Positions 19,684-29,590 of a DNA stretch of 64,000 nucleotides are shown here, in pieces (position 1 is the stretch's first letter; each line of letters begins with the position of its first letter). Both the position numbers and the translations under genes were made by a program. Source of the stretch: Thiotrichaceae bacterium UBA973 (GTDB taxonomy: Bacteria > Pseudomonadota > Gammaproteobacteria > Eutrophobiales > Eutrophobiaceae); assembly GCA_002292815.1 (NCBI GenBank), contig DBBX01000020.1:6404-70403 (forward strand), in the 5' to 3' direction. The notes beneath the pieces were generated by a model. The model saw only the letters and a list, made by a program, of their open reading frames with translations, made no database searches and was not told the origin of the DNA.

Positions 19684-20766
19684 CTATAAGCCATGTTGGT
19701 TTAACTGTATTGGAACCCGTTTTGAACCCCAGTTTCCATGGGCTGGATTAAAGATGCCGGCACAGGTCGTTTGACACGTTGGGCACTTCCCTGCTTGATC
19801 TAGAGACCACTCCTTAATCTCATACCAATCACGAACAATTAATTCTCCACCACACTCATAACAAAATGTCGTATCACCCTCGCGATCATGGACATTACCC
19901 GTATAGACATATTTTAATCCATTCATAATGGCTATCGACCTTGCCTTGTTTAAGGTCTGTAATGATGTTCTGGGTTTATCACGCATTTTCCAATCGGGAT
20001 GAAATGCAGAAAAATGTAGTGGCACATCGGCGCCTAATTCTGAAATTATCCATTCAGTCATTTGATTCAACTCTTTATCTGAATCATTTTCGCCCGGGAT
20101 AACTAGATTAGTTATTTCAAGCCAGACATCCGTTTCGTGCTTTATGTATAACAATGTCTCCAATACGGCAGCAAGATGACTTCCTGTAATCCGGTGATAA
20201 AAATCTTCTGTAAATGCCTTTAAATCAATATTTACCGCATCAATGCCTTGATAAAACTCTGCTCGAGGTTCTGGACTAACATACCCTGCAGAGACAGCAA
20301 TGGTTTTTATCTCATGTTCACGACATGCCGCAGCGACATCAATTGCATATTCATGAAATATCACCGGGTCATTATAAGTAAAAGCAATACTTTGACAGTT
20401 CGCGTTTTTTGCAGCTAGCGCTATGGTCTCTGGGCTTGCAGAATCAGCCAATGTATCCATCTCGCGTGACTTACTAATGTCCCAATTTTGACAAAATTTA
20501 CAGGCCAAATTACAACCCGCAGTGCCAAATGAGAGGACCGAGGTGCCCGGATAGAAATGATTTAGTGGTTTTTTTTCAACTGGGTCGATACAAAAGCCAC
20601 TGGAACGGCCATAAGTCGTTAAGACAATTTGATTTTCTTCACAGGCACGGACAAAACAGAGTCCACGCTGACCATTTTTTAATTTGCATTCCCGCGGGCA
20701 AAGATCACATTGCACCCGGCCATCTTCCAGCAAGTGCCAATATTTAGTTTTAACCGTCGCTTCCAT
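19684..20766 (-). CDS. amrS: AmmeMemoRadiSam system radical SAM enzyme
   Basis: Radical SAM protein of the family found with Memo and AMMECR1 proteins. The cluster motif CNLACKFC lies near residue 109, preceded by a conserved N-terminal cysteine cluster (CDLCPRECKL, then GLCFVR). The C-terminal region carries CYECGG and CPTC, probably a zinc or second metal site. The ATG at 20766 is preferred over GTG at 20781, because the AGGAG ribosome binding site directly abuts that GTG. The true substrate of the family is unresolved. It is divergent from the Memo-AMMECR1 fusion gene with under 90 bp between them. Confidence 0.93.
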   Translation of the reverse strand: MEATVKTKYWHLLEDGRVQCDLCPRECKLKNGQRGLCFVRACEENQIVLTTYGRSSGFCIDPVEKKPLNHFYPGTSVLSFGTAGCNLACKFCQNWDISKSREMDTLADSASPETIALAAKNANCQSIAFTYNDPVIFHEYAIDVAAACREHEIKTIAVSAGYVSPEPRAEFYQGIDAVNIDLKAFTEDFYHRITGSHLAAVLETLLYIKHETDVWLEITNLVIPGENDSDKELNQMTEWIISELGADVPLHFSAFHPDWKMRDKPRTSLQTLNKARSIAIMNGLKYVYTGNVHDREGDTTFCYECGGELIVRDWYEIKEWSLDQAGKCPTCQTTCAGIFNPAHGNWGSKRVPIQLNQHGL

Positions 20767-20850
20767 CGATTGCCGTAACACTCCTATTTCAATAACTCTT
20801 TTTTAATTTTAGTCCTATAATTTAATTATCTATATATAATTCTGAGCGAT

Positions 20851-22218
20851 ATGTTGACAAATTCGACAAATCAACGACAACTTTCTATAAGACCAGCAGC
20901 GGTTGCGGGACGTTTCTATCCCAAAAACGCGAGTCAGTTGAATCAACAGTTGGATATCTATTTATCTAACAGTGATGTCGATATCATCCCACCAAAGGCC
21001 ATCATTGCACCACATGCCGGTTATATCTATTCAGGGCAGATTGCTGCTAATGCTTATAAAAACATCGAAAAATTAAGGACTCAAATTTCTCGAGTCGTTT
21101 TATTAGGTCCTGCGCATCGAGTTTACGTCAAAGGTATTGCCCTGCCCTCAAATACACACTTTGCAACACCTCTTGGTAATGTGCCGATAGAATCGAATGT
21201 GCTGAAGCAATTAGAACATCATTCTTTTGTGCAGTTTTCAGATGCTGCACACGAACAGGAACACAGTCTTGAAGTACAACTCCCTTTTCTACAAAAAGTA
21301 TTAAATGATTTCACTCTTATTCCATTATTGGTCGGTGATGCTGAACCTGATCAGGTCGCGACAATCTTGAAAGAGTTATGGGGCGGTGATGAAACATTAA
21401 TAATTGTAAGCTCCGATTTAAGTCATTTTCTTAATTATGAAACAGCCTGCGAAACTGATAGCAACACTAGTCGCCTAATCGAAAATTTCGACTATGAAAA
21501 TATCGGCTCGAATCAAGCCTGTGGCTTTATGCCCATGCGTGGTTTATTGAAGTATGCACATGAAAAAAACATGTCAATTCAAACGATTGACCTTCGTAAC
21601 TCAGCTGATACCGCGGGCACAAAAGATCGGGTGGTTGGCTATGGTGCCTATGCATTATTTAATAGTTCGATACTTAACGAAAATGACAAAGCCGTTGTTT
21701 TTGATGTTATCAATAAGAGCATCAAACAAGGCTTGGAGACTGGCCATCCTTACAATCCCGAAACAATAAATTATTCTGAACAACTACAAGAAAAGTATGC
21801 TGTATTTATTACACTAAAACTTCATGGACAGTTACGTGGTTGTATCGGCACGACCGAAGCCACAATGCCTTTAATTAAAGCTGTTGCTCATTATGCTTAT
21901 GCTGCTGCATTCTCTGATCCACGGTTTAAATCACTCTCTGTTGATGATTATAAACAAGTTGAAATTAGCTTATCGATTTTAACACCTGCCAAACCATTAC
22001 TTTTTAAAGACGAACAGGACCTAGTTGACCAGTTGAGGAAAAATGTTGATGGATTAATCATTGCTAAAAATAACGCCAGAGCAACCTTCTTGCCTGTTGT
22101 TTGGGAATCAATTGATAATAAGCAACAATTCCTGAATGAGTTAAAACGAAAAGCCGGTATCCAATCTTCTGTTCCACCAGATAAAGCCTGGCGTTATACT
22201 GCTGAATATTATTCGTGA
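20851..22218 (+). CDS. Memo-AMMECR1 fusion (AmmeMemoRadiSam proteins B and A)
   Basis: A 455 aa two-domain protein. The Memo-like domain (about 13-270) shows AAVAGRFYP, APHAGYIYSG, LGPAHRVYVKGIAL and EHSLEVQLPFL, with the His residues that bind metal in Memo. The AMMECR1 domain (about 285-455) shows HGQLRGCIGTTE and SDPRFKSLS. The two halves are separate genes in many genomes. No strong ribosome binding site precedes the ATG; a TATAAT lies at 20835-20840. Together with the divergent radical SAM gene it forms the complete three-part system. The biochemical role is unknown. Confidence 0.93.
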   Translation: MLTNSTNQRQLSIRPAAVAGRFYPKNASQLNQQLDIYLSNSDVDIIPPKAIIAPHAGYIYSGQIAANAYKNIEKLRTQISRVVLLGPAHRVYVKGIALPSNTHFATPLGNVPIESNVLKQLEHHSFVQFSDAAHEQEHSLEVQLPFLQKVLNDFTLIPLLVGDAEPDQVATILKELWGGDETLIIVSSDLSHFLNYETACETDSNTSRLIENFDYENIGSNQACGFMPMRGLLKYAHEKNMSIQTIDLRNSADTAGTKDRVVGYGAYALFNSSILNENDKAVVFDVINKSIKQGLETGHPYNPETINYSEQLQEKYAVFITLKLHGQLRGCIGTTEATMPLIKAVAHYAYAAAFSDPRFKSLSVDDYKQVEISLSILTPAKPLLFKDEQDLVDQLRKNVDGLIIAKNNARATFLPVVWESIDNKQQFLNELKRKAGIQSSVPPDKAWRYTAEYYS

Positions 22219-22370
22219 GTCATAGAGACGTTTGGCAATTTTCTACAGATCCTTTTTTACATGCTCGACCACCGTTCTAAATAGTATTATCAAATTTTAT
22301 ATTCGATAAATTAGCCTCTGCTAATTAAGCATTACTGACATCAACAATAGAAAGACTTGCATTTTCAGGT

Positions 22371-22847
22371 TTGCATAATGTAGATCGGAAGATTGTAAAT
22401 TGGCGCCTAATAAACGTACATTCTCAGATTTTCATAACTAAAATCACTTTGGTAATTTCTGCGTACGCCATATCAACACCGGAAAGATTAATACCTGACA
22501 ATTTCGTTCTATTTGGTAAACAAATAGATTTGTCTGTTGCACGATTTGAGGTAAATCAATCAAAAGTAGTCGTTACACACGTCAAACAACTTCCAGTCTG
22601 TTCAATCGAGATACCTGTCAAAGACAAACAGAATTTTGATTTGTTAAAGCTCGATATTCAAGCAGACAAGAAATGAAAATCTGATAATGAGGAACAGCAA
22701 TTATGGAAAGTGAATTTCAAGATTAATTTTGATAACAAGGGAGCTATCTCTGCAAAGGTAACAAGGATAAATAACGAAGTTAGCACGGCGCTTAGTTCTG
22801 AAGATCAAACCCTTATCGCCTTCGCCTATATAATCAATGGTAAATGA
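22371..22847 (+). pseudogene. interrupted gene, in-frame TGA
   Basis: From a TTG at 22371 the frame reads 101 codons (PDNFVLFGKQIDLSVARFE, then VCSIEIPVKDKQNF) to a TGA at 22674-22676. It then stays open in the same frame for 56 more codons (WKVNFKINFDNKGAISAKV) to a TGA at 22845-22847. The two parts together look like one secreted or surface protein of about 158 aa. No standard start or ribosome binding site is seen, and the N-terminal part looks eroded. I recognise no family. This is probably a decaying gene; read-through is less likely. Confidence 0.45.
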
Positions 22848-22855
22848 ACAGATTC

Positions 22856-23401
22856 TTAACTCTGATCAGTTTGTTTGTTTCTTGCTTCATCAGCCTTATG
22901 TTTATCGCCCAGCTTGTCATAAGCCTTGGCAATCAGCCCCCAATTCTTGGACTTCAAACTGTTATTACTCGCTGCTAAAGCATTCGATTTTCTTGCCATA
23001 GCAATCGTTTGTTGCCATTGTTGCTGTTGAAAACGCACCATAGACAAACGATGCCACAACACTGCGTTTCTCGGCTCTATACGCAATGCTCGTTCTATCG
23101 TTGCCGCTGCTTTAGCACTCTGCCCTTGTTCAGAATATTTATCTGCATCTCCAAGTAACGCAATGATTACTGGTTCTTGTTGCTTATTAACTTTTCTACT
23201 TGCCTTGTTCTCGGTTTTTACTGGCTTATTCTTTATAGTCTGACTTTTGCTTGTAGGCGCGTTACGCTCCTCTACAGGAACTAATACTACTGACTTAGTT
23301 GCTTGTTCAGCACAAGCGCTAAGAAGCAACATAACAAGGACTAAAAATAAACGGCAATCACACATAATTAAAACCAGATTCAGATTCAGATTCAATTTCA
23401 T
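22856..23401 (-). CDS. TPR lipoprotein next to PBP1b (LpoP-like candidate)
   Basis: A 181 aa protein with a lipoprotein signal (hydrophobic run ending LLLSAC), a Lys/Thr-rich linker and two tetratricopeptide repeats (about 80-170: AAATIERALRIEPRNAVLW and a second unit). The ATG at 23401 directly follows the mrcB stop; the inner ATG at 23365 would give a cleaner signal peptide. In Pseudomonas a TPR lipoprotein, LpoP, activates PBP1b, and this gene's position and domain layout fit that role. Assignment is from layout, not from sequence comparison. Confidence 0.75.
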   Translation of the reverse strand: MKLNLNLNLVLIMCDCRLFLVLVMLLLSACAEQATKSVVLVPVEERNAPTSKSQTIKNKPVKTENKASRKVNKQQEPVIIALLGDADKYSEQGQSAKAAATIERALRIEPRNAVLWHRLSMVRFQQQQWQQTIAMARKSNALAASNNSLKSKNWGLIAKAYDKLGDKHKADEARNKQTDQS

Positions 23402-25681
23402 TTAATAACAATCAATAGTTGCAGGGGCATATTTCTTTATAAACGGATAGGACCTAGCTTGAGCACAAGAACTCTTGGGATTGCTCATATCGGGATAATC
23501 CCGCCATTCAACTTCTTCAGGTTCAATCAATAATAGCGGTTCTGGTTTTATTTTTTTCATCATATCGAGCCATATTTGCATCGCACCAGTTGAACCCGTC
23601 AGTTTAGCCGTTTGATTATTGTCACGTCCAACCCAGACTACAGATAATACTCGATCACCAAAGCCTGCAAACCAACTATCACGCAACCCATTAGTCGTTC
23701 CTGTTTTTCCTGCTAGAGGTAGCAAGGAGGGTAGTTCACGCGTCAAGCGCTTAGCAGTACCGTTCTGAACAACTTCAGTTAACAAATATTGCGTCAAAAA
23801 TGCTGTTTCAGGTTTTATATATTCGCGTACAGCCAGATCATATCGCCGTAAAGGCTGGCCATTACTATCCAATACCGAACGAATAGTCCGTAACGGGATT
23901 TGTAGGCCACCACTGGCAATTGTTTGATACATTTGTGTCACTTCATAAGGTGAGAGATTCAGTGCACCAAGTAAAATTGATGGTAGCCGAGGTATCGCCG
24001 TGGTCACACCTAGGTTTTTTAAAGTTTGAATGACATTTTCAAGCCCCAGTGCCATACCTAGTCGTACAGTTGATAGGTTATATGATTTTGCTATTGACCT
24101 TACTAAAGGAATATTGCCATGCGTTCTTTTGTCGTAATTATTAGGCTCCCAACGTTTTCCATTTTTTTGTTTTAATACTAGATGAGAGTCATCAAGCAAT
24201 GACAGCACATGATATCGGGCTGGTCGATCTAATGCTGTCATGTATATTGCCGGTTTAATCAAAGAACCAATGGGGCGTTTCGCATCTAAAGCTCGATTAA
24301 ATGCATTTTTATCTTTATTCCTATCTCCAACCAGTGCAAGCACCTCACCACTATGTTGCTCAACAACAACCAAAGCCGATTGCAGAGTTCCTGGATTAAA
24401 TCCTTTCTCTTTTTCTAATTTAGAAAGACTCTTCGTAACACTGTTTTGCGATATTTCCTGCTTATCTACATCTAACGTGGTGTGTATTTGTAAGCCTTCG
24501 TTTCTGAGGTCGTCAATACGATAATCCCGCTTTAGATGGCGTCTGACTAAATCAATATATGCTGGATATTTTGCGCTACTCCATCGCGGCTTAGCTGTTA
24601 CACCCAGAGGTTTAGATGTTGCAAGTTTTAATTCTGTATGACTGATGAATTCTTGCTCCCATAATAAATTAAGCACAAGATTTCGACGTTTCAAAGCTCT
24701 TTCAGCTTGTTTACGTGGATTATAGAATGAGGCTCCTTTGACCATTCCGACTAATAATGCAATCTCCGCATTATTTAATTCAGCTAGTGGTTTAGAGAAG
24801 TAAAATTCTGCAGCGGTACCAAAACCATGAATGCTACGTTGGCCATTTTGCCCCAAATATATTTCATTGACGTAAGCACTTAAAATATTTTCTTTCGTGT
24901 AATGATATTCCAGCATCAATGCCATTAACATCTCGTTAATCTTGCGTGTAAACGTCCGTTCATGAGTTAAAAACATATTTTTAATTAATTGCTGCGTGAG
25001 TGTGCTGCCTCCTTGCGTCACTTTCCCTCTAATAATGTTGATATAGATTGATCGTAAAATACCGAAGGGATCTAGCCCGAAATGTTCAAAATAATGCCTA
25101 TCTTCTACTGCAATTAATGCCTCTATTAACGTTTCGGGAATTTCCTTGTAGGTAATAAGAACACGATCTTCATCGTGCAACGGGAACACTTTGCCAATTA
25201 AAGCCGGCGTCAACCTTATGATCGAAACGTTTTGACCGCTTATCATTTCAGTAATATCTGTGATTTGTTGGCCGTTGAATCGAATTTTCAATTTCTTTGC
25301 TGCTTCGGTGCCATCCCAATAATGAAATTGTCGCGTATAGACTTCAATCGTTGAACCACGGAGCCGAAATTGACCCGAACCTGTTAGTGTAGAAACATTT
25401 TGATATGCGGCGCTTTTGAGCTTTTCAGTAACTAACTTTTGCCCATAACGCCGACCGGCATAAAGTTCCAATGGTTGTGCGTAGACTCTCGCCGGAACAG
25501 ACCAACGTTTTCCATCAAAATCTTTTCTAATCTGGAAATCAAGCCACACACAATAAGACAAAAAGACACAAACCAGAATAAATATTAGTTGCAGCATCCA
25601 TTTCTTTAATAAAGACGTGACCTTTTTCTTCTTTGACTGAGTTTTTTTTTGTTTTCGAGAAGTTTTGCGTTTTGTGGGCAT
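23402..25681 (-). CDS. mrcB: penicillin-binding protein 1B (bifunctional)
   Basis: Class A PBP, polymerising glycan strands and cross-linking peptides in the periplasm. A short Lys-rich cytoplasmic start precedes one membrane helix (about 28-48), a UB2H-like domain, the GT51 glycosyltransferase (EDRHYFEHFG near 190, GGSTLTQQLIKN) and the transpeptidase with SLIK (catalytic Ser, near 473), SYN and KTGTTN (near 655). At 759 aa it is shorter than the 844 aa E. coli protein but complete. The Lpo-like lipoprotein follows without a gap. Confidence 0.96.
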   Translation of the reverse strand: MPTKRKTSRKQKKTQSKKKKVTSLLKKWMLQLIFILVCVFLSYCVWLDFQIRKDFDGKRWSVPARVYAQPLELYAGRRYGQKLVTEKLKSAAYQNVSTLTGSGQFRLRGSTIEVYTRQFHYWDGTEAAKKLKIRFNGQQITDITEMISGQNVSIIRLTPALIGKVFPLHDEDRVLITYKEIPETLIEALIAVEDRHYFEHFGLDPFGILRSIYINIIRGKVTQGGSTLTQQLIKNMFLTHERTFTRKINEMLMALMLEYHYTKENILSAYVNEIYLGQNGQRSIHGFGTAAEFYFSKPLAELNNAEIALLVGMVKGASFYNPRKQAERALKRRNLVLNLLWEQEFISHTELKLATSKPLGVTAKPRWSSAKYPAYIDLVRRHLKRDYRIDDLRNEGLQIHTTLDVDKQEISQNSVTKSLSKLEKEKGFNPGTLQSALVVVEQHSGEVLALVGDRNKDKNAFNRALDAKRPIGSLIKPAIYMTALDRPARYHVLSLLDDSHLVLKQKNGKRWEPNNYDKRTHGNIPLVRSIAKSYNLSTVRLGMALGLENVIQTLKNLGVTTAIPRLPSILLGALNLSPYEVTQMYQTIASGGLQIPLRTIRSVLDSNGQPLRRYDLAVREYIKPETAFLTQYLLTEVVQNGTAKRLTRELPSLLPLAGKTGTTNGLRDSWFAGFGDRVLSVVWVGRDNNQTAKLTGSTGAMQIWLDMMKKIKPEPLLLIEPEEVEWRDYPDMSNPKSSCAQARSYPFIKKYAPATIDCY

Positions 25682-25856
25682 TAAATAGGGTTGTTGAATA
25701 AGATTTTATGATAATTCAGGGATAATCTTCCACTAGTTCACGCATAAACGTACATCGTTGGTATGCCCCTTAGCAATTGCTCCGGCATTGCTCAAATAAG
25801 CTATATACACGGCGATACTCAAACGATAGACATTATATCCGTATAAATAAAAAAAA

Positions 25857-25878
25857 AGGCCCCGTAAAAACGGGGCCT
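25857..25878 (-). terminator. strong terminator after the lysine-rich gene
   Basis: A perfect 9-bp stem (AGGCCCCGT/ACGGGGCCT) with a 4-nt loop, followed on the minus strand by about ten T. It lies 34 nt after the stop (25912) of the shifted frame of the lysine-rich gene, which supports that longer frame. The 25682-25856 gap towards mrcB shows no gene. Confidence 0.92.
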
Positions 25879-25911
25879 ATCAGAAATTCAGAGAATCTCG
25901 CTTTGCCGACG

Positions 25912-26046
25912 TTAGACAGACTTTAGCAAGTGCTCAACTAACGCCCTTCGGCGTTTTTTCCTAGCATCAATGACTGCCCTGGCCTTTACTCTGCGTTCTT
26001 TATCGCGCTGACCAAGCGTCTTTTTCTGCTTATCTTCTTCTAGATT
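25912..26046 (-). other. out-of-frame C-terminal continuation of the lysine-rich gene
   Basis: If one A of the A9 run at 26045-26053 is skipped, the lysine-rich frame continues for 44 codons (NLEEDKQKKTLGQRDKERR through ALVEHLLKSV) to TAA at 25912-25914. The extension is basic, helix-like and free of stops. It ends 34 nt before a strong terminator. This suggests the true product is about 149 aa, reached by slippage, or that the A run is miscounted or mutated. Confidence 0.55.
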
Positions 26047-26362
26047 TTTTTTTGGCTTTCTTCTTAGCCTTTTTCTTAGCTGTTTTCTTTTTAGCCTTTT
26101 TCTTAGCTACTTTTTTCTTGGCCTTTTTCCTAGTGGCTTTTTTCTTTGCCTTTTTCCTAGTAGCCTTTTTCTTTGCCTTTTTCTTGGCTTTCTTCTTGGT
26201 CTTTTTCTTAGTAGCTTTTTTCTTTGCTTTCTTTTTAGCCTTTTTCTTGGCTTTCTTTCTAGCTACTTTTTTCTTTGCTTTCTTCTTAGCTACTTTCTTC
26301 TTTGCAGACCGTTTTGCGACTTTCTTTTTCGCAGTCTTCTTCTTTGCTTTTTTCTTTGCCAT
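26030..26362 (-). CDS. lysine-rich histone H1-like DNA-binding protein
   Basis: A 110 aa protein made almost only of Lys, Ala, Arg and Thr in repeated KKAKKK and KKAT/VA units, like the C-terminal tail of eukaryotic histone H1 and bacterial H1-like proteins (AlgP, Hc1). It would bind DNA or RNA by charge, probably a nucleoid-associated role. It begins MAKKKAKKK and ends SRRR in the annotated frame. The opposite-strand open frame of similar length is a mirror of this low-complexity sequence, not a gene. See the frame-continuation entry for its likely C-terminus. Confidence 0.8.
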   Translation of the reverse strand: MAKKKAKKKTAKKKVAKRSAKKKVAKKKAKKKVARKKAKKKAKKKAKKKATKKKTKKKAKKKAKKKATRKKAKKKATRKKAKKKVAKKKAKKKTAKKKAKKKAKKKSRRR

Positions 26363-26567
26363 GTTTAGAGACTCCCCTAGAAACTGAATATTTGTATTAA
26401 CAAAATGAATATATACATTACATTAAACATACACGCAAACAATTATAGTCATGTTTTATCTTTTTTCTATAATTTTTTTTAAATTAATGTTTATAGATCA
26501 CAAAATTAATACTTTTTTGTCGTTTTATTTACAACAATTGATGTTAAACAAATCATTAGCAATAAGG

Positions 26568-27242
<675 letters not shown>

Positions 27243-27305
27243 TCAAATATATATTTACTACATTGATATAATGATAATCATGTCAAAAATTAAGGCAAAA
27301 ATCCC

Positions 27306-27686
27306 ATGAAGATTGAACTTGATAGCGAATTTTCTACTTCAAACAAAATTATTTCCTATTCTAACGATTCATTTAAATTAAAAGATACGCTTGTAGAAAC
27401 AAATCTTGTTATCTCAAAGGATCGTTTAATTAAAAACTGGTTGGTAGATTCTTATCAAAATCTTGCAACGCAACATCTAGATCAAATCATTTCATGGCAA
27501 CCAGAACTAATAATAATTGGTATCGGTAATGCACCAAGCTTTCCAAACCCTGAGTTAACTGCCCATGCTGCATCAAAAAACATAGGCCTGGAAATAATGG
27601 ACACAGGTGCAGCCTGTCGAAGTTATAACTTATTAGTTGATGAAGGCAGAGATGTCGTTGCCTGCTTGTTTCTATCTGATAATTAG
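27306..27686 (+). CDS. Mth938-like domain protein (DUF498)
   Basis: A 126 aa protein of the Mth938/DUF498 fold, related to the NDUFAF3 family. The signature [19 protein letters not shown] is followed by [20 protein letters not shown], with the typical AACRxYN block near the C-terminus. No biochemical function is established for bacterial members. It is divergent from adk and overlaps the rpoS end by 4 bp in a convergent arrangement. Confidence 0.88.
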   Translation: MKIELDSEFSTSNKIISYSNDSFKLKDTLVETNLVISKDRLIKNWLVDSYQNLATQHLDQIISWQPELIIIGIGNAPSFPNPELTAHAASKNIGLEIMDTGAACRSYNLLVDEGRDVVACLFLSDN

Positions 27687-28690
27687 TTCTCCATATTTAA
27701 GGTATCAAGAGAGAGTCCTTCTCTTTCTAAAATTTGCCGCAAACGCTTGATCGCCTCAATCTGAATTTGTCTGACCCGTTCTCGGGTGACACCTAATTCA
27801 TTACCAATCTCTTCCAATGTGGATATTTCACTACCATGAAGGCCAAAACGCCGTTCAACGACGGCGCATTGTTTATCACTAAGTAGATTCAACCAGGCAT
27901 CGATATGCTCTTTTACATCATTATTTTGCAATAGTCGTGATGGATCCAGATTATGTTCGTCCGGCAATGTATCTAGCAGGGTGTTATCCGAATCATAAGG
28001 ACTAGGACTATCAACAGAAGTAGTTCGCGCATTTAAACCGAGCATGCGCTCCACAACTTCAATCGGTTGATCGAGCATTTCAGCAACATCTTCCGGGCTC
28101 GGTTCACGATCAAGCGTTTGTGCAAGCTTTCGTGCTGCTCGTAAATAAATATTGATCTCTTTTACAACATGGATAGGCAAGCGTACTGTTCGCGTCTGAT
28201 TCATCAATGCCCGCTCGATTGTTTGCCTTATCCACCAGGTCGCGTATGTCGAAAAGCGAAAACCTCTTTCTGGGTCAAATTTCTCAACAGCACGAATCAA
28301 CCCCAGATTTCCTTCTTCTATTAAATCTAGTAGAGCAAGGCCACGATTCATATAACGACGCGCAATTTTTACGACGAGACGCAAATTACTTTCAATCATG
28401 CGTTTTCTAGCGCTTTCATCACCCTTTAATGACTTTCGTGAGAAATAAACTTCCTCTTCAGCAGTCAATAAGGGTGAAAAACCAATCTCATTCAAATACA
28501 AACGCGTTGCATCCAGGTCGCCAGATGTAACTGGTGCTGCTTCAGTAATTATTTTTTTAGTGTGTTTCTCATCGCCCTTTTCATCAATCCCGCCGACATC
28601 TTCCAATTCTTCATTGCTCAAGGAAGCGTCATCGCTCTCATTATCTTTTGATTTTTGTGCTGATTTTGAGTTTGTCGTATCGTCTTTCAT
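27683..28690 (-). CDS. rpoS: RNA polymerase sigma factor RpoS
   Basis: Stationary-phase and general stress sigma factor. Region 1.2 has [16 protein letters not shown], region 2 has [17 protein letters not shown] and [17 protein letters not shown], region 3 has [10 protein letters not shown], and region 4 has [19 protein letters not shown]. Length 335 aa. It follows nlpD in the conserved surE-pcm-nlpD-rpoS order; in enterobacteria the main rpoS promoter lies inside nlpD. Confidence 0.97.
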   Translation of the reverse strand: MKDDTTNSKSAQKSKDNESDDASLSNEELEDVGGIDEKGDEKHTKKIITEAAPVTSGDLDATRLYLNEIGFSPLLTAEEEVYFSRKSLKGDESARKRMIESNLRLVVKIARRYMNRGLALLDLIEEGNLGLIRAVEKFDPERGFRFSTYATWWIRQTIERALMNQTRTVRLPIHVVKEINIYLRAARKLAQTLDREPSPEDVAEMLDQPIEVVERMLGLNARTTSVDSPSPYDSDNTLLDTLPDEHNLDPSRLLQNNDVKEHIDAWLNLLSDKQCAVVERRFGLHGSEISTLEEIGNELGVTRERVRQIQIEAIKRLRQILEREGLSLDTLNMEN

Positions 28691-28713
28691 ACAACCACCG
28701 TTACGATAAATAC

Positions 28714-29580
28714 TTATGCACGTTTTTTAGGCAGATGCTTGGTAGGCGTAATAGGTTTACCATTCTTACGTATTTCAAAATGGAGCACCGTACGACCGGT
28801 GTGGTCTTGTCCCATTTCAGAGATTTGCTGACCAGCGTTAACTCTATCTCCTTCCTTGACCAAAAGTTTGCTGTTATATGCATAGGCACTCAGATACGTT
28901 TCATTATGTTTTATGATAATAAGCTTACCATAACCGAGAAGTCCACTCCCACTGTATACAACTTCGCCAGCAGCCGCAGCTTTTATACGCTGCCCAGATT
29001 TGCCAGAGATATCTATCCCTTTTTTTGATGTAGGTGAATTAGATTTGACTAATTTTCCTGTTGTCGGCCACGACCATTTAATGGGTCCTTTTGGTAAAGC
29101 CGCCTTGGGCTTGTTTTTTTGCGCAACAACATTTGTTTTTTTAACTGGCTTTTTAGATGTTGCTTTAGTTACTGGTTTTGGTGACGGAGGAGGTGCTTTT
29201 TTTACAATTACCTTTGGTTTTATCGGGTCAACTTTCTTTTGAAGAATGGGTTTTAAACGAATGAGTTGTCCTGGATAAATCGTATAGGGGGAATTGATCT
29301 TGTTCCAGCTTGCTACCGCTTTATAATCATGATTATAACGCCAGGCAATTGAATATAAGGTGTCACCTTTACCAACTATATGGTAACCCGATTTATTCTG
29401 TATAGTTGATTTAGCTTTTGGCGCTGGCTTTGATTGTTTGCTTGTACCGCGTTGAGTTGTTGTCGGCGCTGTTTCTTTAACTTCACCACGATTAGCGACC
29501 GGGGCTACACCCACTCCAGAACATGCCTGTAGCAAGATAATAATTAACAAATAAATTACATTCTTATAACAAGATCTCAT
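28714..29580 (-). CDS. nlpD: lipoprotein NlpD (LysM and degenerate M23 domain)
   Basis: Outer-membrane lipoprotein that activates the amidase AmiC during cell division. The signal from ATG 29580 ends in LLQAC, followed by a low-complexity linker, LysM ([15 protein letters not shown]), a Lys/Pro linker, and an M23/LytM domain ([14 protein letters not shown] to LHFEIRKNG). A metal-binding His of active peptidases is missing (SKKGIDI), matching non-catalytic NlpD. The frame is open to 29625 inside pcm, but the signal peptide decides the start. It lies between pcm and rpoS. Confidence 0.93.
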   Translation of the reverse strand: MRSCYKNVIYLLIIILLQACSGVGVAPVANRGEVKETAPTTTQRGTSKQSKPAPKAKSTIQNKSGYHIVGKGDTLYSIAWRYNHDYKAVASWNKINSPYTIYPGQLIRLKPILQKKVDPIKPKVIVKKAPPPSPKPVTKATSKKPVKKTNVVAQKNKPKAALPKGPIKWSWPTTGKLVKSNSPTSKKGIDISGKSGQRIKAAAAGEVVYSGSGLLGYGKLIIIKHNETYLSAYAYNSKLLVKEGDRVNAGQQISEMGQDHTGRTVLHFEIRKNGKPITPTKHLPKKRA

Positions 29581-29590
29581 CCTATCCCTT

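Noticed and set aside
22674..22676. TGA as selenocysteine codon
   Set aside because: No family, SECIS-like hairpin or redox motif supports it; gene decay is simpler.
25940..25959. Plus-strand hairpin AACGCC/GGCGTT followed by T run
   Set aside because: It lies inside the shifted-frame tail of the lysine-rich gene and there is no plus-strand gene upstream that needs a terminator.
26052..26387. Plus-strand 111 aa Phe/Ala/Leu-rich open frame
   Set aside because: Mirror of the lysine-rich gene; low-complexity AAG/AAA/GCC codons read in reverse give a Phe-rich frame with no independent support.
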